From Cryomorphaceae bacterium (GTDB lineage: Bacteria; Bacteroidota; Bacteroidia; Flavobacteriales_D; Sanyastnellaceae), in contig WGNM01000022.1 of assembly GCA_016124575.1 (NCBI GenBank), positions 1 to 64,000 of the forward strand: DNA of 64,000 bases, written 5' to 3'. Positions within the stretch are counted from its first letter, which is position 1; the number at the start of each line of letters is the position of its first letter. The notes under the pieces are model-generated. The model ran no database searches. It was not told the origin of the DNA and saw nothing but the letters and a program-made list of their open reading frames with translations. The position numbers were made by a program, and so were the translations under genes. Below, in pieces: positions 26,550-36,285 of the stretch.

Positions 26550-27617
26550 CTAGAAATCCAATGTCAACTGTCCGAATTGCTCATTCACCGCTACATCGAG
26601 GTTCGACACCGCCACCCCCAATAAACGAATCGGCAACAAACGCGGGTGATCAGCAAAGCTTTTCATGGTAACCTCAGCGATGCGACCGACCTCATTTGTG
26701 AAATCATCCAACGTAACAGACCGTGTGGAAGTCGAGAAATCTTGGTACCTCACCTTGATCGTGATCGTGCGCCCCTTGGTATCGTTTTTTATCAATCGCA
26801 GCGCCACTTCCTCAACAATTTCATGCAGGGCCCGACATTGCGAGTCGAAGTCAGCGAGATCGGTTTTGAACGTCTGCTCCGCTCCCACCGATTTGCGGAC
26901 GCGGTCGGGCTTCACCTCACGATCGTCGATGCCACGGCAGATGTTGTAGAAGTAGCCACCCGCCTTTCCGAACATGTGTGTGAGCGCCACACGAGAAAAC
27001 CTCCTCAGATCGTTGCCCGTGTGGATGCCCATGCGGTGCATTTTCTTTGCCGTCACCTCCCCGATTCCGAAGAACTTCTCAATCTTCAGATTTGCCGAAA
27101 ACGCATCCACCTGCTCCGGACGGATGAGAGAGATTCCATTCGGTTTATTCAGGTCTGACGCCACCTTCGCCAGAAATTTATTGACCGAAACACCTGCAGA
27201 AGCTGTTAAATTCAACTCATCGAAAATCTCTTTTCTGATGTTGCGTGCAATTTGTGTTGCAGACGCGAGGCCCAATTTGTTTTGAGTAACATCCAGATAT
27301 GCCTCATCGAGCGATAGCGGCTCAACAAGGTCGGTATAGCGGTGAAAAATCGAACGGATGTGGTTTGACGCCTCCTTGTAGGCATCGAACCGTGGGCGGA
27401 CGAATATTAGATCTGCGCATTTGCGCGCTGCTACGGAAGAAGGCATCGCCGATCTCACACCAAAAGCCCTCGCCTCGTAGCTGGCTGCCGCAACAACACC
27501 CCTTGAGCTTGAGCCACCAACGGCCACCGGCTTTCCGCGTAGTTCAGGATTATCGCGTTGTTCCACCGAGGCGAAAAACGCATCCATATCGATATGAATG
27601 ATTTTGCGTTGCGACAT
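26550..27617 (-). CDS. dinB: DNA polymerase IV
   Basis: Y-family translesion polymerase, 355 residues. Catalytic motifs: HIDMDAFFASVEQRDNPEL at the start, SLDEAYLDVT with the DE pair (~residues 103-112), and the helix-hairpin-helix region FFGIGEVTAKKMHRMGI. The little-finger domain follows (KSVGAEQTFKTDL). The C-terminus has QFGQLTLDF, a good beta-clamp binding motif (QxxLxF-type). The terminator for the upstream hbd gene sits directly before its ATG. Confidence 0.93.
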   Translation of the reverse strand: MSQRKIIHIDMDAFFASVEQRDNPELRGKPVAVGGSSSRGVVAAASYEARAFGVRSAMPSSVAARKCADLIFVRPRFDAYKEASNHIRSIFHRYTDLVEPLSLDEAYLDVTQNKLGLASATQIARNIRKEIFDELNLTASAGVSVNKFLAKVASDLNKPNGISLIRPEQVDAFSANLKIEKFFGIGEVTAKKMHRMGIHTGNDLRRFSRVALTHMFGKAGGYFYNICRGIDDREVKPDRVRKSVGAEQTFKTDLADFDSQCRALHEIVEEVALRLIKNDTKGRTITIKVRYQDFSTSTRSVTLDDFTNEVGRIAEVTMKSFADHPRLLPIRLLGVAVSNLDVAVNEQFGQLTLDF

Positions 27618-27643
27618 AAAAAAAGGGTACCCGAAGATACCCT
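27618..27643 (-). terminator. Rho-independent terminator after hbd
   Basis: Minus-strand hairpin AGGGTA...TACCCT followed by TTTTTT, lying between hbd and the dinB start codon. Confidence 0.7.
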
Positions 27644-27663
27644 AAAGAAAGATTGTCTGAAAC

Positions 27664-28551
27664 TTATTTAAAGTTCGGCGACACGATTAAATCTTTCGTG
27701 CCGTGTCCCCAAGTGTAGAAACCTTCGCCACTTTTCACACCCAACTTACCAGCGGCAACCATGTTGACGAGTAGCGGACAAGGAGCATATTTCGGATTAC
27801 CGAATCCATCATGCAGTACGCGCATGATGCTCAGGCATACATCTAGTCCGATGAAATCAGCCAACTGCAGCGGACCCATGGGATGCGCCATACCGAGTTT
27901 CATCACCGTATCAATTTCTTCAACACCGGCTACCCCTTCGAAGAGTGTGATGATCGCTTCATTGATCATCGGCATCAGGATTCTGTTCGCCACAAAACCA
28001 GGGTAGTCGTTCACTTCTACAGGCACCTTGCCAAGTTTTTTGCTCAGATCCATGATTTTGGCTGTCACCTCATCGGATGTTGCGTAACCGCGAATAACCT
28101 CTACCAACTTCATTACTGGCACCGGATTCATAAAGTGCATACCGATCACTTTATCTGCGCGACCAGTAACGGCAGCGATTTGCGTAATTGAAATAGACGA
28201 TGTGTTGGTCGCCAAGATGCAATTTGCTGGCGCGTTCGCATCCATATCGCGGAATATCTTCAATTTGAGATCGACATTCTCGGTTGCAGCTTCAACCACA
28301 AGGTCAGCATTCGCAACCGCTGCAGCAAGATTTGTCGACGTAGCAATGCGCCCCAACGTTTCTGCTTTACCGCTTTCGGTTATGATTTCCTTGGCCACCA
28401 TGCGGCCTAGGTTTTTATCGATGGTGGCAATGGCTTTAGCAAGCGCCTCCTCTCTCACATCGATGAGAGTTACCTTAAAACCACTTTGGGCAAAAACGTG
28501 GGCGATACCATTCCCCATGGTTCCTGCGCCAATAACTGCAATGTTTGTCAT
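27664..28551 (-). CDS. hbd: 3-hydroxybutyryl-CoA dehydrogenase
   Basis: This NAD(P)-dependent enzyme interconverts 3-hydroxybutyryl-CoA and acetoacetyl-CoA. It has an N-terminal Rossmann fold (IAVIGAGTMGNGIAHVFAQSG), the catalytic His in GMHFMNPVPVMKLVEVI, and the C-terminal domain (YPGFVANRILMPMINEAI; MGPLQLADFIGLD). The 295-residue length is typical of the stand-alone form. A TAACTTTG promoter box lies at 28567-28574. It probably serves fatty-acid oxidation together with the acyl-CoA ligase downstream on the plus strand. Confidence 0.92.
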   Translation of the reverse strand: MTNIAVIGAGTMGNGIAHVFAQSGFKVTLIDVREEALAKAIATIDKNLGRMVAKEIITESGKAETLGRIATSTNLAAAVANADLVVEAATENVDLKLKIFRDMDANAPANCILATNTSSISITQIAAVTGRADKVIGMHFMNPVPVMKLVEVIRGYATSDEVTAKIMDLSKKLGKVPVEVNDYPGFVANRILMPMINEAIITLFEGVAGVEEIDTVMKLGMAHPMGPLQLADFIGLDVCLSIMRVLHDGFGNPKYAPCPLLVNMVAAGKLGVKSGEGFYTWGHGTKDLIVSPNFK

Positions 28552-28566
28552 GTCTCAAATTTGCCG

Positions 28567-28574
28567 CAAAGTTA
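28567..28574 (-). promoter_or_regulatory. Promoter -7 box of hbd (TAACTTTG)
   Basis: Exact TAnnTTTG match, 15 nt before the hbd ATG. Confidence 0.5.
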
Positions 28575-28596
28575 GTCATTCAATTGAAAGGACACC

Positions 28597-29877
28597 TCAC
28601 CTCTGGATTGTGAACTTTCCGATTTTAGATTCACTCGTGAGCGATAAAAAATAGAAGCCAACAGGAAGTTCAGCGACATTGATCGATAGTTTTCCGCCAT
28701 TGTGAGCTTGTCTTTTCACCACCCGACCGCCAGCATCAAGCACCTCCACCATCTGTGCTTTGCACACCACTGAGACCATGTCGTTTGCTGGATTTGGGAA
28801 AACCGACAACGTAACATTCGCCTGCTCTTCGACCCCAACAATTTGGTCAGCTATCAATTCGGTGCGCAGTTCTTCGAGGCAAAAACGCATCATAGCCACC
28901 TGTTCAGCAGTGAACATATTGTAGCAATCATCCTCATTGTAATCCATGTAGTTTTCAATCATATCGGGCATATCGTTGGTCGTATCGGTACAGGTATTGA
29001 TTGCGAAGTTGCAATTGTAGCTTGTTGCCTGGTCTTGGTTTGGTGTATCCGAAATGCCATCATCAGCAGCACAGCCGTTAAAAAAACCATCACCCCAAAT
29101 ATGTCTGAGCCCCAAATAGTGCCCCATTTCATGCGTTAAAGTTCGTCCGCTGTTGTTAAAAACGATACCATCATCATCAGCCGACGGATTGTTGTCTCCG
29201 AGAACGGTATAGTGCAGAATGATACCAGCCACATCATCCTCAACTGTATCTATCAATCCAGCGAATGTAGGTGCCCCAGTAGGCGGATACGCCAAGCCGA
29301 ACAGTTGACCAAACCCCGTATCTAAAACATTGCACACCCAAATATTAATGTAGTGCTGAGTATCCCAAGCATCAACTCCGCCTGTTTCTGCGAATTTCAC
29401 TTCGTCAAGGGTGTTTTCGGTGCTAAAAATATCCAGAGCAAACCCATTGCGGTCGGTTTGAACATGGTTGATTCCCGTGGTTGGATTTCCTTGCGGGTCA
29501 ACAGTAGCCAAAACAAACTCTATTTCAGCATCTGCTGCGAGGGGTAAGAAGATCTCGCGTGTGTTAACCGCATTCGCATTTGTTCGGCGAAAGTCGGCGT
29601 TTAGAATCGCCAGTTGCGACAAGAACACCTCATCCGACAAATTCTGATCTTCCGTATTGTACACCATGTGAAAGACCACAGGTATCTCATATACTGTGTT
29701 TCTATTGCTTCCAGATGTTGACGGTTGAGCGTGATTCCAAAAACTTAGGAACTGATCTTTGAAACCCGGATTCTGAGCTTCCTGACGCTGCAGATACAAG
29801 TCGAAACCACAATGTTCTATTTGTCCGATCGACAAAAAAGGAACAACTAAAAATACAAGCGGTAAAAAGCGAATCAT
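28597..29877 (-). CDS. Secreted M43-family zinc metalloprotease with T9SS sorting domain
   Basis: This is a 426-residue protein. The ATG at 29877 (MIRFLPLVFLVVPFLSIGQ) gives a signal peptide. The pappalysin-type (M43) catalytic domain has the extended zinc motif HEMGHYLGLRH (about residue 240) and a Met-turn region ENYMDYNEDDC about 80 residues later. Cysteines around NGCAADDG and YNCNFAINTC probably form disulfides. The C-terminal ~75 residues are a type A T9SS sorting domain (VFPNPANDMVSVV ... GFYFLSLTSESKIGKFTIQ). Likely an extracellular protein-degrading enzyme. Confidence 0.9.
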   Translation of the reverse strand: MIRFLPLVFLVVPFLSIGQIEHCGFDLYLQRQEAQNPGFKDQFLSFWNHAQPSTSGSNRNTVYEIPVVFHMVYNTEDQNLSDEVFLSQLAILNADFRRTNANAVNTREIFLPLAADAEIEFVLATVDPQGNPTTGINHVQTDRNGFALDIFSTENTLDEVKFAETGGVDAWDTQHYINIWVCNVLDTGFGQLFGLAYPPTGAPTFAGLIDTVEDDVAGIILHYTVLGDNNPSADDDGIVFNNSGRTLTHEMGHYLGLRHIWGDGFFNGCAADDGISDTPNQDQATSYNCNFAINTCTDTTNDMPDMIENYMDYNEDDCYNMFTAEQVAMMRFCLEELRTELIADQIVGVEEQANVTLSVFPNPANDMVSVVCKAQMVEVLDAGGRVVKRQAHNGGKLSINVAELPVGFYFLSLTSESKIGKFTIQR

Positions 29878-30048
29878 AAATTTGGGTTTTTCGAAGTTCA
29901 AGCTTGAAAAGTATTTTCTTCAAGCATATCAAGCTAATTTCAACCGAAAATAGTGAAAGGTTTGAACTTTTTACGACATCTAGGAGTTGAATAATTAGTT
30001 CGAAATCGTATTTGCTTTATCTTCCGCTCAGAAAAACATAGGTCAGAC

Positions 30049-31830
30049 ATGGATAAACCGACAAGACTATTTGAATTCCCTCTGTTTCAATTGAGGCAAG
30101 CACCGATGGAAGTAATGATGACTTCTCGGTACATGGGCGAATGGAAAACGTATTCTACCGCCGAATTTGTAGCCAACATGAATGCATTGTCGCATGGCTT
30201 ATTGGCACTTGGTGTAGAGCCAGGAGATAAAATCGCATTGATTTCACACAACAACCGCTGTGAGTGGAACATTTGTGATCACGGTATTTTGCAAATAGGC
30301 GCCATTGACGTCCCTATTTATCCCACCATGACACCGAAAGATTACGAATACATCTTGGGGCATAGCGAAGCCAAGTATTGTTTCGTATCGAACCAAGAGA
30401 TTTACGATAAAGTAAGCAGTGTAAGAGAGAGCTTACCGCAATTGAAAGAAGTGTACTCTTTTGAGCCAACGACAGGGAAATCGTGGCAAGAAGTGCTGAA
30501 AATGGGTGCGTCTGGAGATGAGAGCATCTTGGAGCAAACACGCGAAAAAATCGACCAAGACGATTTAGCTACATTGATTTATACATCGGGCACAACAGGG
30601 CTTCCGAAAGGCGTGATGCTGAGTCACCGAAACATCGCCAGCAATGCGGTTGATTCAACAGAGCGATTGCCACAAGCAGAAGGAAGCACATTCCGCGTGT
30701 TGAGTTTCTTGCCTGTGTGCCACATATTTGAACGTATGTTGCACTACCTGTACATGTACAACGGTGCGACCATATATTTTGCGGAAAGTCTTGAAACCAT
30801 AAAAGAAGACCTTCAAATCAGCCAACCGCATATGTTCACTGCCGTGCCGCGATTGTTGGAGAAGTTTTATGATGGCATAGTTGCGAACGGACAAAAAGCA
30901 GGTGGGTTGAAGACCGTTATCTTCAACTGGGCAGTGGATGTCGCCCTGCAATGGGAACCGGGCAATGCCAACGGTGCGATCTATAAAATGAAATTGGGCA
31001 TAGCCGATAAATTGGTCTACTCGAAAATTAGAGCAGCACTTGCGCTTACAGAAATTAAAGCTGTGGCATCTGGAAGCGCCGCATTGCAAGCCCGTTTGGC
31101 GCGCTTTTTCAATGCGATACAAGTCCCCGTTTACGAAGGCTACGGCCTCACCGAGACCTCACCTGTAATATCGGTAAACACCCTCAGCACTCCCAACATG
31201 CTTCGAATTGGATCGGTTGGAAAACCAATTAAGAACGTAGAAGTAAGCTTTGCTGCCGATGGCGAAATACTTTGCAAAGGACCCAACGTGATGATGGGGT
31301 ACTACAAAAACCCAGAAACAACTGCTGAAGTGCTGAAAGATGGCTGGTTTCATACCGGCGACATCGGCGTGATGGAAGATGGATTTTTGAGAATCACCGA
31401 TCGAAAAAAAGAAATTTTCAAAACATCGGGAGGTAAATACATCGCTCCACAAGCGCTAGAAAATGCGCTGAAAGCATCGCTGTTTATAGAGCAGTGTATG
31501 ATTGTAGGTGAGGGACAAAAACACCCAAGTGCTTTGGTAGTTCCTGCTTTCGATGCTTTGAAAGAATGGTGCCGCAGACATGAAATTGCATACACCACAG
31601 ATGAAGAAATGATTGCCGATAAACGCGTTACAGATCGCATTTGGAAAGACATCAATAGTCTGATGGAATCGTTTGGGCATTGGGAACGCGTGAAGAAATG
31701 CATTTTTCTTTCCAAGCCATTTACCATTGACGGCGGTGAGCTCACTCCAACCTTGAAGTTGAAACGGAAACCAATTTTAGCGAAATACCAAAAACAGGTA
31801 GACGACCTGTACGCATCTTCTCATGATTGA
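30049..31830 (+). CDS. Long-chain acyl-CoA synthetase (AMP-forming)
   Basis: Activates fatty acids to acyl-CoA. This 593-residue ANL-family enzyme has the phosphate-binding motif LIYTSGTTGLPKGVMLSHRN (~residues 178-197). It also has the adenine motif YEGYGLTETSPV (~365), the hinge/ribose motif GWFHTGDIG and DRKKEIFKTSGGKYIAP (~450-467). It heads an operon with the PAP2 and fluoride-channel genes (8-nt and 4-nt overlaps). Confidence 0.92.
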   Translation: MDKPTRLFEFPLFQLRQAPMEVMMTSRYMGEWKTYSTAEFVANMNALSHGLLALGVEPGDKIALISHNNRCEWNICDHGILQIGAIDVPIYPTMTPKDYEYILGHSEAKYCFVSNQEIYDKVSSVRESLPQLKEVYSFEPTTGKSWQEVLKMGASGDESILEQTREKIDQDDLATLIYTSGTTGLPKGVMLSHRNIASNAVDSTERLPQAEGSTFRVLSFLPVCHIFERMLHYLYMYNGATIYFAESLETIKEDLQISQPHMFTAVPRLLEKFYDGIVANGQKAGGLKTVIFNWAVDVALQWEPGNANGAIYKMKLGIADKLVYSKIRAALALTEIKAVASGSAALQARLARFFNAIQVPVYEGYGLTETSPVISVNTLSTPNMLRIGSVGKPIKNVEVSFAADGEILCKGPNVMMGYYKNPETTAEVLKDGWFHTGDIGVMEDGFLRITDRKKEIFKTSGGKYIAPQALENALKASLFIEQCMIVGEGQKHPSALVVPAFDALKEWCRRHEIAYTTDEEMIADKRVTDRIWKDINSLMESFGHWERVKKCIFLSKPFTIDGGELTPTLKLKRKPILAKYQKQVDDLYASSHD

Positions 31831-32404
31831 AAAACTAGAGTCGATAGACCAACAGCTATTCCTATATCTGAACGGATTGCATGCCTCGTGGCTTGACACC
31901 TTCATGTACCTCGTAAGTCAAGGGTGGTTTTGGTTTCCCCTTTTTGCCTTTTTCATATTCCACCTCATCAAACACTACCCTGGCAGTCGCAACCGCATCA
32001 TTGTGCTTGGAACGCTGGCTTTAACCGTTGGACTCACCGATGGAACGTCGACCTGGGTAATTAAAAAGCAGGTAAAACGATACAGACCAACACACAACCT
32101 AGAAATAGGCCATGACGTGCATACTGTTACCGACTTTAGCGGACAAGAATACCGTGGTGGCAAATACGGCTTTGTATCGTCGCATAGCGCCAATTACTTC
32201 GGTATCGCCACCGTGCTGTTTTGGCTCATGGGCCATGCAAAAAGATGGAGATGGCTTTTTGTTTGGGCCGCGCTCATCGCCTACAGTCGCATATACCTCG
32301 GTGTGCACTACCCCTCCGACATCATTGGCGGCACCCTGGTTGGTGTCACCATGGGCAGCATAACAGGTTACTACAGTCGAAAACTCTTTACATTCGACAT
32401 ATGA
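31823..32404 (+). CDS. PAP2-family membrane phosphatase
   Basis: This 193-residue integral membrane protein has the three PAP2 motifs: KKQVKRYRP (~75), SSHSANYFG (~118), and SRIYLGVHYPSDIIGG (~155). It dephosphorylates lipid phosphates; undecaprenyl-diphosphate or phosphatidate are the usual substrates of such short proteins. It overlaps the acyl-CoA ligase by 8 nt and the next gene by 4 nt (ATGA). Confidence 0.9.
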   Translation: MIEKLESIDQQLFLYLNGLHASWLDTFMYLVSQGWFWFPLFAFFIFHLIKHYPGSRNRIIVLGTLALTVGLTDGTSTWVIKKQVKRYRPTHNLEIGHDVHTVTDFSGQEYRGGKYGFVSSHSANYFGIATVLFWLMGHAKRWRWLFVWAALIAYSRIYLGVHYPSDIIGGTLVGVTMGSITGYYSRKLFTFDI

Positions 32405-32760
32405 ACGCTTTTTTAGCAGTTTTTATAGGCGGCGGTTTGGGAAGTGTGGTGCGATACTCCATTGGTTTATCGCTGGCGCGGATGGGGAGTCATTTCGTGC
32501 TTTCTACGCTGATCTCCAACGTGTTGGCATCTCTGCTATTGGCAATAATCGCTGTGCACTATATACCCAAGTCGCCACAGCTTGCATGGCTGCACCCCTT
32601 GCTCGTGGTTGGATTTTGTGGTGGCTTTAGCACCTTTTCCACCTTTAGTGCCGATACTTTCAGATTGATAGAACAGCAGCAATGGCTTTTTGCCTTCGGG
32701 AACATCCTTGTAAACGTAGCCATCTGCTTTTTGGCCATCTATCTTGTGATGAAGAAATAG
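32401..32760 (+). CDS. crcB: Fluoride channel Fluc/CrcB
   Basis: This 119-residue, four-span protein exports fluoride. Signature motifs are GGGLGSVVRYSIG (residues ~10-22), the central SNVLASLLLAI with the conserved Asn, and GFCGGFSTFSTFS (~75-87), which holds the Phe residues lining the pore. The frame is open well upstream (to 32221), but the ATG at 32401 matches the family N-terminus and overlaps the PAP2 stop by 4 nt. No fluoride riboswitch is seen, since the gene is internal to an operon. Confidence 0.92.
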   Translation: MNAFLAVFIGGGLGSVVRYSIGLSLARMGSHFVLSTLISNVLASLLLAIIAVHYIPKSPQLAWLHPLLVVGFCGGFSTFSTFSADTFRLIEQQQWLFAFGNILVNVAICFLAIYLVMKK

Positions 32761-32801
32761 TGAAACATTGCATCAAAAGTGCGCTGTTTACTCTATACTC
32801 T

Positions 32802-32809
32802 TAGCTTTG
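32802..32809 (+). promoter_or_regulatory. Promoter -7 box (TAGCTTTG)
   Basis: Exact TAnnTTTG match, 16 nt before the alkaline phosphatase ATG. Confidence 0.55.
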
Positions 32810-32825
32810 TAAAAAACATTCATTC

Positions 32826-34511
32826 ATGCGGTTGCTACTTTATTCTCTAATGGCATGTGTTGCCTTTTCCTGCTCAAGCCAATCAACTGTTTCTGTTGTG
32901 CCACCAGCAACTCCTGTTGAACATCCGCCAGTTGAGGCGCGAAAAAGCGAACAGACACCACCCAAATTGTTTGTCGGAATCGTTGTCGACCAAATGCGCA
33001 CCGATTACCTGTACCGATTCTGGGGAGACTTCGGTGAAGGTGGATTCAAACGCTTGATGAACGACGGTTTTTTCTGCGCTGATCATCATTTTACGTATGC
33101 GCCTACCTATACAGGTCCGGGACATGCCTCCGTGTACACAGGGACAACCCCTGCGATACATGGCATTATTTCGAATGACTGGTTCGACAAAGAGTTAGGA
33201 AAAATGGTTTACTGCGCCGCTGATACTGCTGTAGATGGTGTAGGAACCATTAAAAAAGGCGGAAAGATGTCGCCGCACCGACTTATGTCGACAACCATTA
33301 CCGACGAACTCATGCTAAGCAGCAACTTCAGATCGAAAGTGGTCGGACTGTCGATGAAGGATAGAGGAGCCATATTGCCTGCCGGACATCACCCAACAGG
33401 GGCCTATTGGTTTATGGGAGCCGCCGAAGGTATTTGGGCAACGAGCACCTATTACACGAAAGAACTTCCAAATTGGGTTAAAGAGTTCAACGACAGGAAC
33501 TTACCTGCCAATTATTTAAACGAAGGGTGGAATTTGTTGCGTAGCGAAGCCACGTACGACGAGAGTTATGCGGATAACAACCCGTATGAAGCACCGTATC
33601 CCGGACAACTACGTCCTTCTTTCCCCCACCTATTTCCCGCAGATCTCGAAAATCGCTTCGACTACATCAAATCTAGTCCGCTAGGGAATAGCTTAAGTGT
33701 TGATTTCGCAATTGCTGCTATTGAAGGCGAGCAGATGGGCCAAGATCAACACCCCGATTTTTTAGCGTTGAGTTTTTCAAGTACCGACTATGTTGGACAT
33801 CAGTTTGGACCGCAATCGCGTGAAGTGCAAGACATCTATTTGAGACTCGACCTCGAGCTTGAGCGCTTTTTGAACTACCTCGATGGCACAGTTGGCGAAG
33901 GAAACTACACCCTGTTTTTAACTGCCGATCATGGAGGAGCTAACGTTCCTGGTTTTTTGAAACAGTACAACATGCCAGGCGGGTATTGGAAACCACAGAG
34001 CATGTTAGACGATGTAGACAACCATTTAAAGTCGAAATACGGCGCCGGACAATGGGTGTTGCAGTACACAAACGATCAGTTTTTTCTCAACAAAGCACTG
34101 ATTGCCAAGAAGAAACTCGACATCGAAGACATTGCTGAAGAAATTGTAGCCATTGCCATGCAACAACCCGAAGTGTACGATGCCAAAGTGACATCTGAGC
34201 TACTGGAAGTTGACCACATCGAAAAACCTTGGCGCAACGTGCAGCGTGGCATACACCCGCAGCGATCAGGCGAAGTGCTTGTACTCACAAAGCCCGGATA
34301 TATTGAAAACGGGTACACCGGCACCACGCATGGTAGTCCGTTTAGTTACGACAGCCATGTGCCCCTCATCTTTTTTGGAAAGAACATACCCGCCGGAGAA
34401 ACGTGGAGGCCGACAGCCATACGCGACATCGCACCAACCGTTTCGAAGTTGTTACGTATATCGCAACCAAGCGGCTGCACTGGCGAAATGATATTCGAAT
34501 TGAACCGATGA
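32826..34511 (+). CDS. PafA-like alkaline phosphatase, lipoprotein
   Basis: This 561-residue protein is from the alkaline phosphatase/nucleotide pyrophosphatase superfamily. The N-terminus is a lipoprotein signal (MRLLLYSLMACVAFSC). Catalytic features match the calcium-independent PafA type: VVDQMRTDYL (metal Asp), nucleophile Thr in PTYTGPGHASVYTG, Asn in GIISNDWFD, the Lys/Arg pair in SMKDRGAIL, and metal ligands in FSSTDYVGHQFG and LTADHGGA. It releases phosphate in the periplasm. Its stop overlaps the next ATG (ATGA). Confidence 0.92.
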   Translation: MRLLLYSLMACVAFSCSSQSTVSVVPPATPVEHPPVEARKSEQTPPKLFVGIVVDQMRTDYLYRFWGDFGEGGFKRLMNDGFFCADHHFTYAPTYTGPGHASVYTGTTPAIHGIISNDWFDKELGKMVYCAADTAVDGVGTIKKGGKMSPHRLMSTTITDELMLSSNFRSKVVGLSMKDRGAILPAGHHPTGAYWFMGAAEGIWATSTYYTKELPNWVKEFNDRNLPANYLNEGWNLLRSEATYDESYADNNPYEAPYPGQLRPSFPHLFPADLENRFDYIKSSPLGNSLSVDFAIAAIEGEQMGQDQHPDFLALSFSSTDYVGHQFGPQSREVQDIYLRLDLELERFLNYLDGTVGEGNYTLFLTADHGGANVPGFLKQYNMPGGYWKPQSMLDDVDNHLKSKYGAGQWVLQYTNDQFFLNKALIAKKKLDIEDIAEEIVAIAMQQPEVYDAKVTSELLEVDHIEKPWRNVQRGIHPQRSGEVLVLTKPGYIENGYTGTTHGSPFSYDSHVPLIFFGKNIPAGETWRPTAIRDIAPTVSKLLRISQPSGCTGEMIFELNR

Positions 34512-36226
34512 AAGAAATCGTTTACAGACTGTCTGTTGAAAGGCCACATCGCCATTTTTTAGACCTCGAAGCTGAATTTCCTGCCAGTGATGGCGACACG
34601 ACCACCTTCCAACTACCGGCTTGGAGACCGGGTAGGTATGAACTCGGCAACTTTGCCAAAAACATACAACGCATAGCAGCATTTGACCAAAAAGGTCGGT
34701 CGCTGACAATGCGTAAAGTTTCAAAAGACCGGTGGGAAGTTGACAGCATCGGACAAAAGAAAATTGTATTGCGTTACAATTATTTCGCTGGGGAGCTAAA
34801 TGCTGGATCCACGTGGGTTGATCACGAACAGATGTGTGTAAACCCCGTCAACTGCTTTTTTTACATTCCGAAAGTAGACTTGCCTTACCGCATTGAATTG
34901 GACATACCTAAAGACGCTGAGATAGCTTGTGGACTGCGCGTTTCAAAAAGAAACACCATCCACGCCGCTGGCGTGCAAGAAGTTATGGACAGTCCGTTTA
35001 TTGCGGCAGCAGGCATGACACATTGGACGTATGCTCACGAAAACGTCAACTACCATATATGGATAAACGGACGTCACAACTACACCAAAGCGCCCGTTAT
35101 AGAAGCTTTTTCACGATTTACAAAAAGCATGGTTGCTGCATTTGGTGATATCCCTTGTGAAGATTACCACTTTTTGTTTCAATTGCCTGATCAAGCCGTT
35201 CGCCATGGCGTAGAGCATACCAATTCTACAGTTATTGCCCTCGGCCCTGCTGAGTTTGCAAGCACAAAAGCTGGTTGGGAAGAGATTCTGGGCATCAGTT
35301 GTCACGAATTGTATCACACCTGGAACATCAAAAGCATTCGCCCGAAAGAGATGATGCCCTATGATTTCGCCACCGAGAACTACAGCAAATTGGGATATGT
35401 TGCCGAAGGAGTGACTACCTACTACGGCGATCTCTATTTGTTTCGTGCGGGAGTGTTTGACCAAAGGCAGTATTTCGCCTTGCTGGCGGATCAAATCAAG
35501 CGCCATTTGCACAACTCAGGCAGGTTTAACATGAGCGTTGCCGACAGCAGCTTTGATACATGGCTGGATGGTTACGCACCCGGAATTCCAGATAGAAAAG
35601 TCTCCATTTATACCGAAGGATGTCTGATTGCTTTTATCACCGACGTTGCCATTTTAAATGCTACAGCAGGTAAAAAAAGTCTGGACAATGTCATGTTAGA
35701 AATGTACCAACGGTTCGGAAAAAAAGCGAAAGGATATACTGCAGACGACTATCGTAACATTGCAGAAAAAGTTGCAGGGACATCGCTTGCGCAGATATTC
35801 GACAAGTTGGTAAATGGAACTGAAGATTTTCTGCCTTTTATAGAAGAGAGTTTCAAGATACTCGGTTTGAAACTGACATTTGGTTATGGCGTTTCTCCCG
35901 AGCATTCATGGGGTTTGCAGGTATCACCAGCCGACAATACGGTTGTGCATCATGTTTGGCCAGATTCTCCCGCAGACAAAGCAGGTTTCAGCAGGGGCGA
36001 CAAACTGATTGGCATAGACGGTATTTCTGCCGATGCATGGTGGAGGCAAACTGTAGCCATGAAATCGGGCAAGCACAACGTCCAGCTTTTGCGCAACCGT
36101 CAGATAATGGATTTAAAAATCACGGCATCAAAAACCCAATATTATCCGGAAGTTAGCATTGAACGTATTGAAGATAAAAATCTGATTTTCAACATTTGGG
36201 GACATGTGAATGTTGATATTATTTAA
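34508..36226 (+). CDS. M61 family peptidase with PDZ domain
   Basis: This 572-residue glycyl-aminopeptidase-like metalloenzyme lacks an obvious signal peptide. The N-terminal beta domain (MKEIVYRLSVERPHRHF; WRPGRYELGNFAKNI) is followed by the catalytic domain with the zinc site SCHELYHTWNIKSIRP (HExxH) and GVTTYYGDL with the third ligand region. A C-terminal PDZ domain (VHHVWPDSPADKAGFSRGDKLIGIDG) completes the family layout. The start at 34508 is fixed by ATGA overlap with the phosphatase gene; the earlier ATG at 34403 lies inside that gene. Confidence 0.9.
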   Translation: MKEIVYRLSVERPHRHFLDLEAEFPASDGDTTTFQLPAWRPGRYELGNFAKNIQRIAAFDQKGRSLTMRKVSKDRWEVDSIGQKKIVLRYNYFAGELNAGSTWVDHEQMCVNPVNCFFYIPKVDLPYRIELDIPKDAEIACGLRVSKRNTIHAAGVQEVMDSPFIAAAGMTHWTYAHENVNYHIWINGRHNYTKAPVIEAFSRFTKSMVAAFGDIPCEDYHFLFQLPDQAVRHGVEHTNSTVIALGPAEFASTKAGWEEILGISCHELYHTWNIKSIRPKEMMPYDFATENYSKLGYVAEGVTTYYGDLYLFRAGVFDQRQYFALLADQIKRHLHNSGRFNMSVADSSFDTWLDGYAPGIPDRKVSIYTEGCLIAFITDVAILNATAGKKSLDNVMLEMYQRFGKKAKGYTADDYRNIAEKVAGTSLAQIFDKLVNGTEDFLPFIEESFKILGLKLTFGYGVSPEHSWGLQVSPADNTVVHHVWPDSPADKAGFSRGDKLIGIDGISADAWWRQTVAMKSGKHNVQLLRNRQIMDLKITASKTQYYPEVSIERIEDKNLIFNIWGHVNVDII

Positions 36227-36285
36227 AGGCGAAAACACCACAATTCATAGGAAATAGTATTTTGGTCGGTCTAAAAACTAAAATA

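Noticed and set aside
32221-32400. N-terminal extension of the fluoride channel
   Set aside because: The frame is open but overlaps the PAP2 gene in another frame, and the family N-terminus starts at 32401.
32761-32825. Riboswitch upstream of the phosphatase
   Set aside because: Only 65 bp, with a promoter box near the start codon; too little space for a folded aptamer.
34403-34507. N-terminal extension of the M61 peptidase
   Set aside because: It lies wholly inside the alkaline phosphatase gene; the ATGA at 34508 is the normal coupled start.
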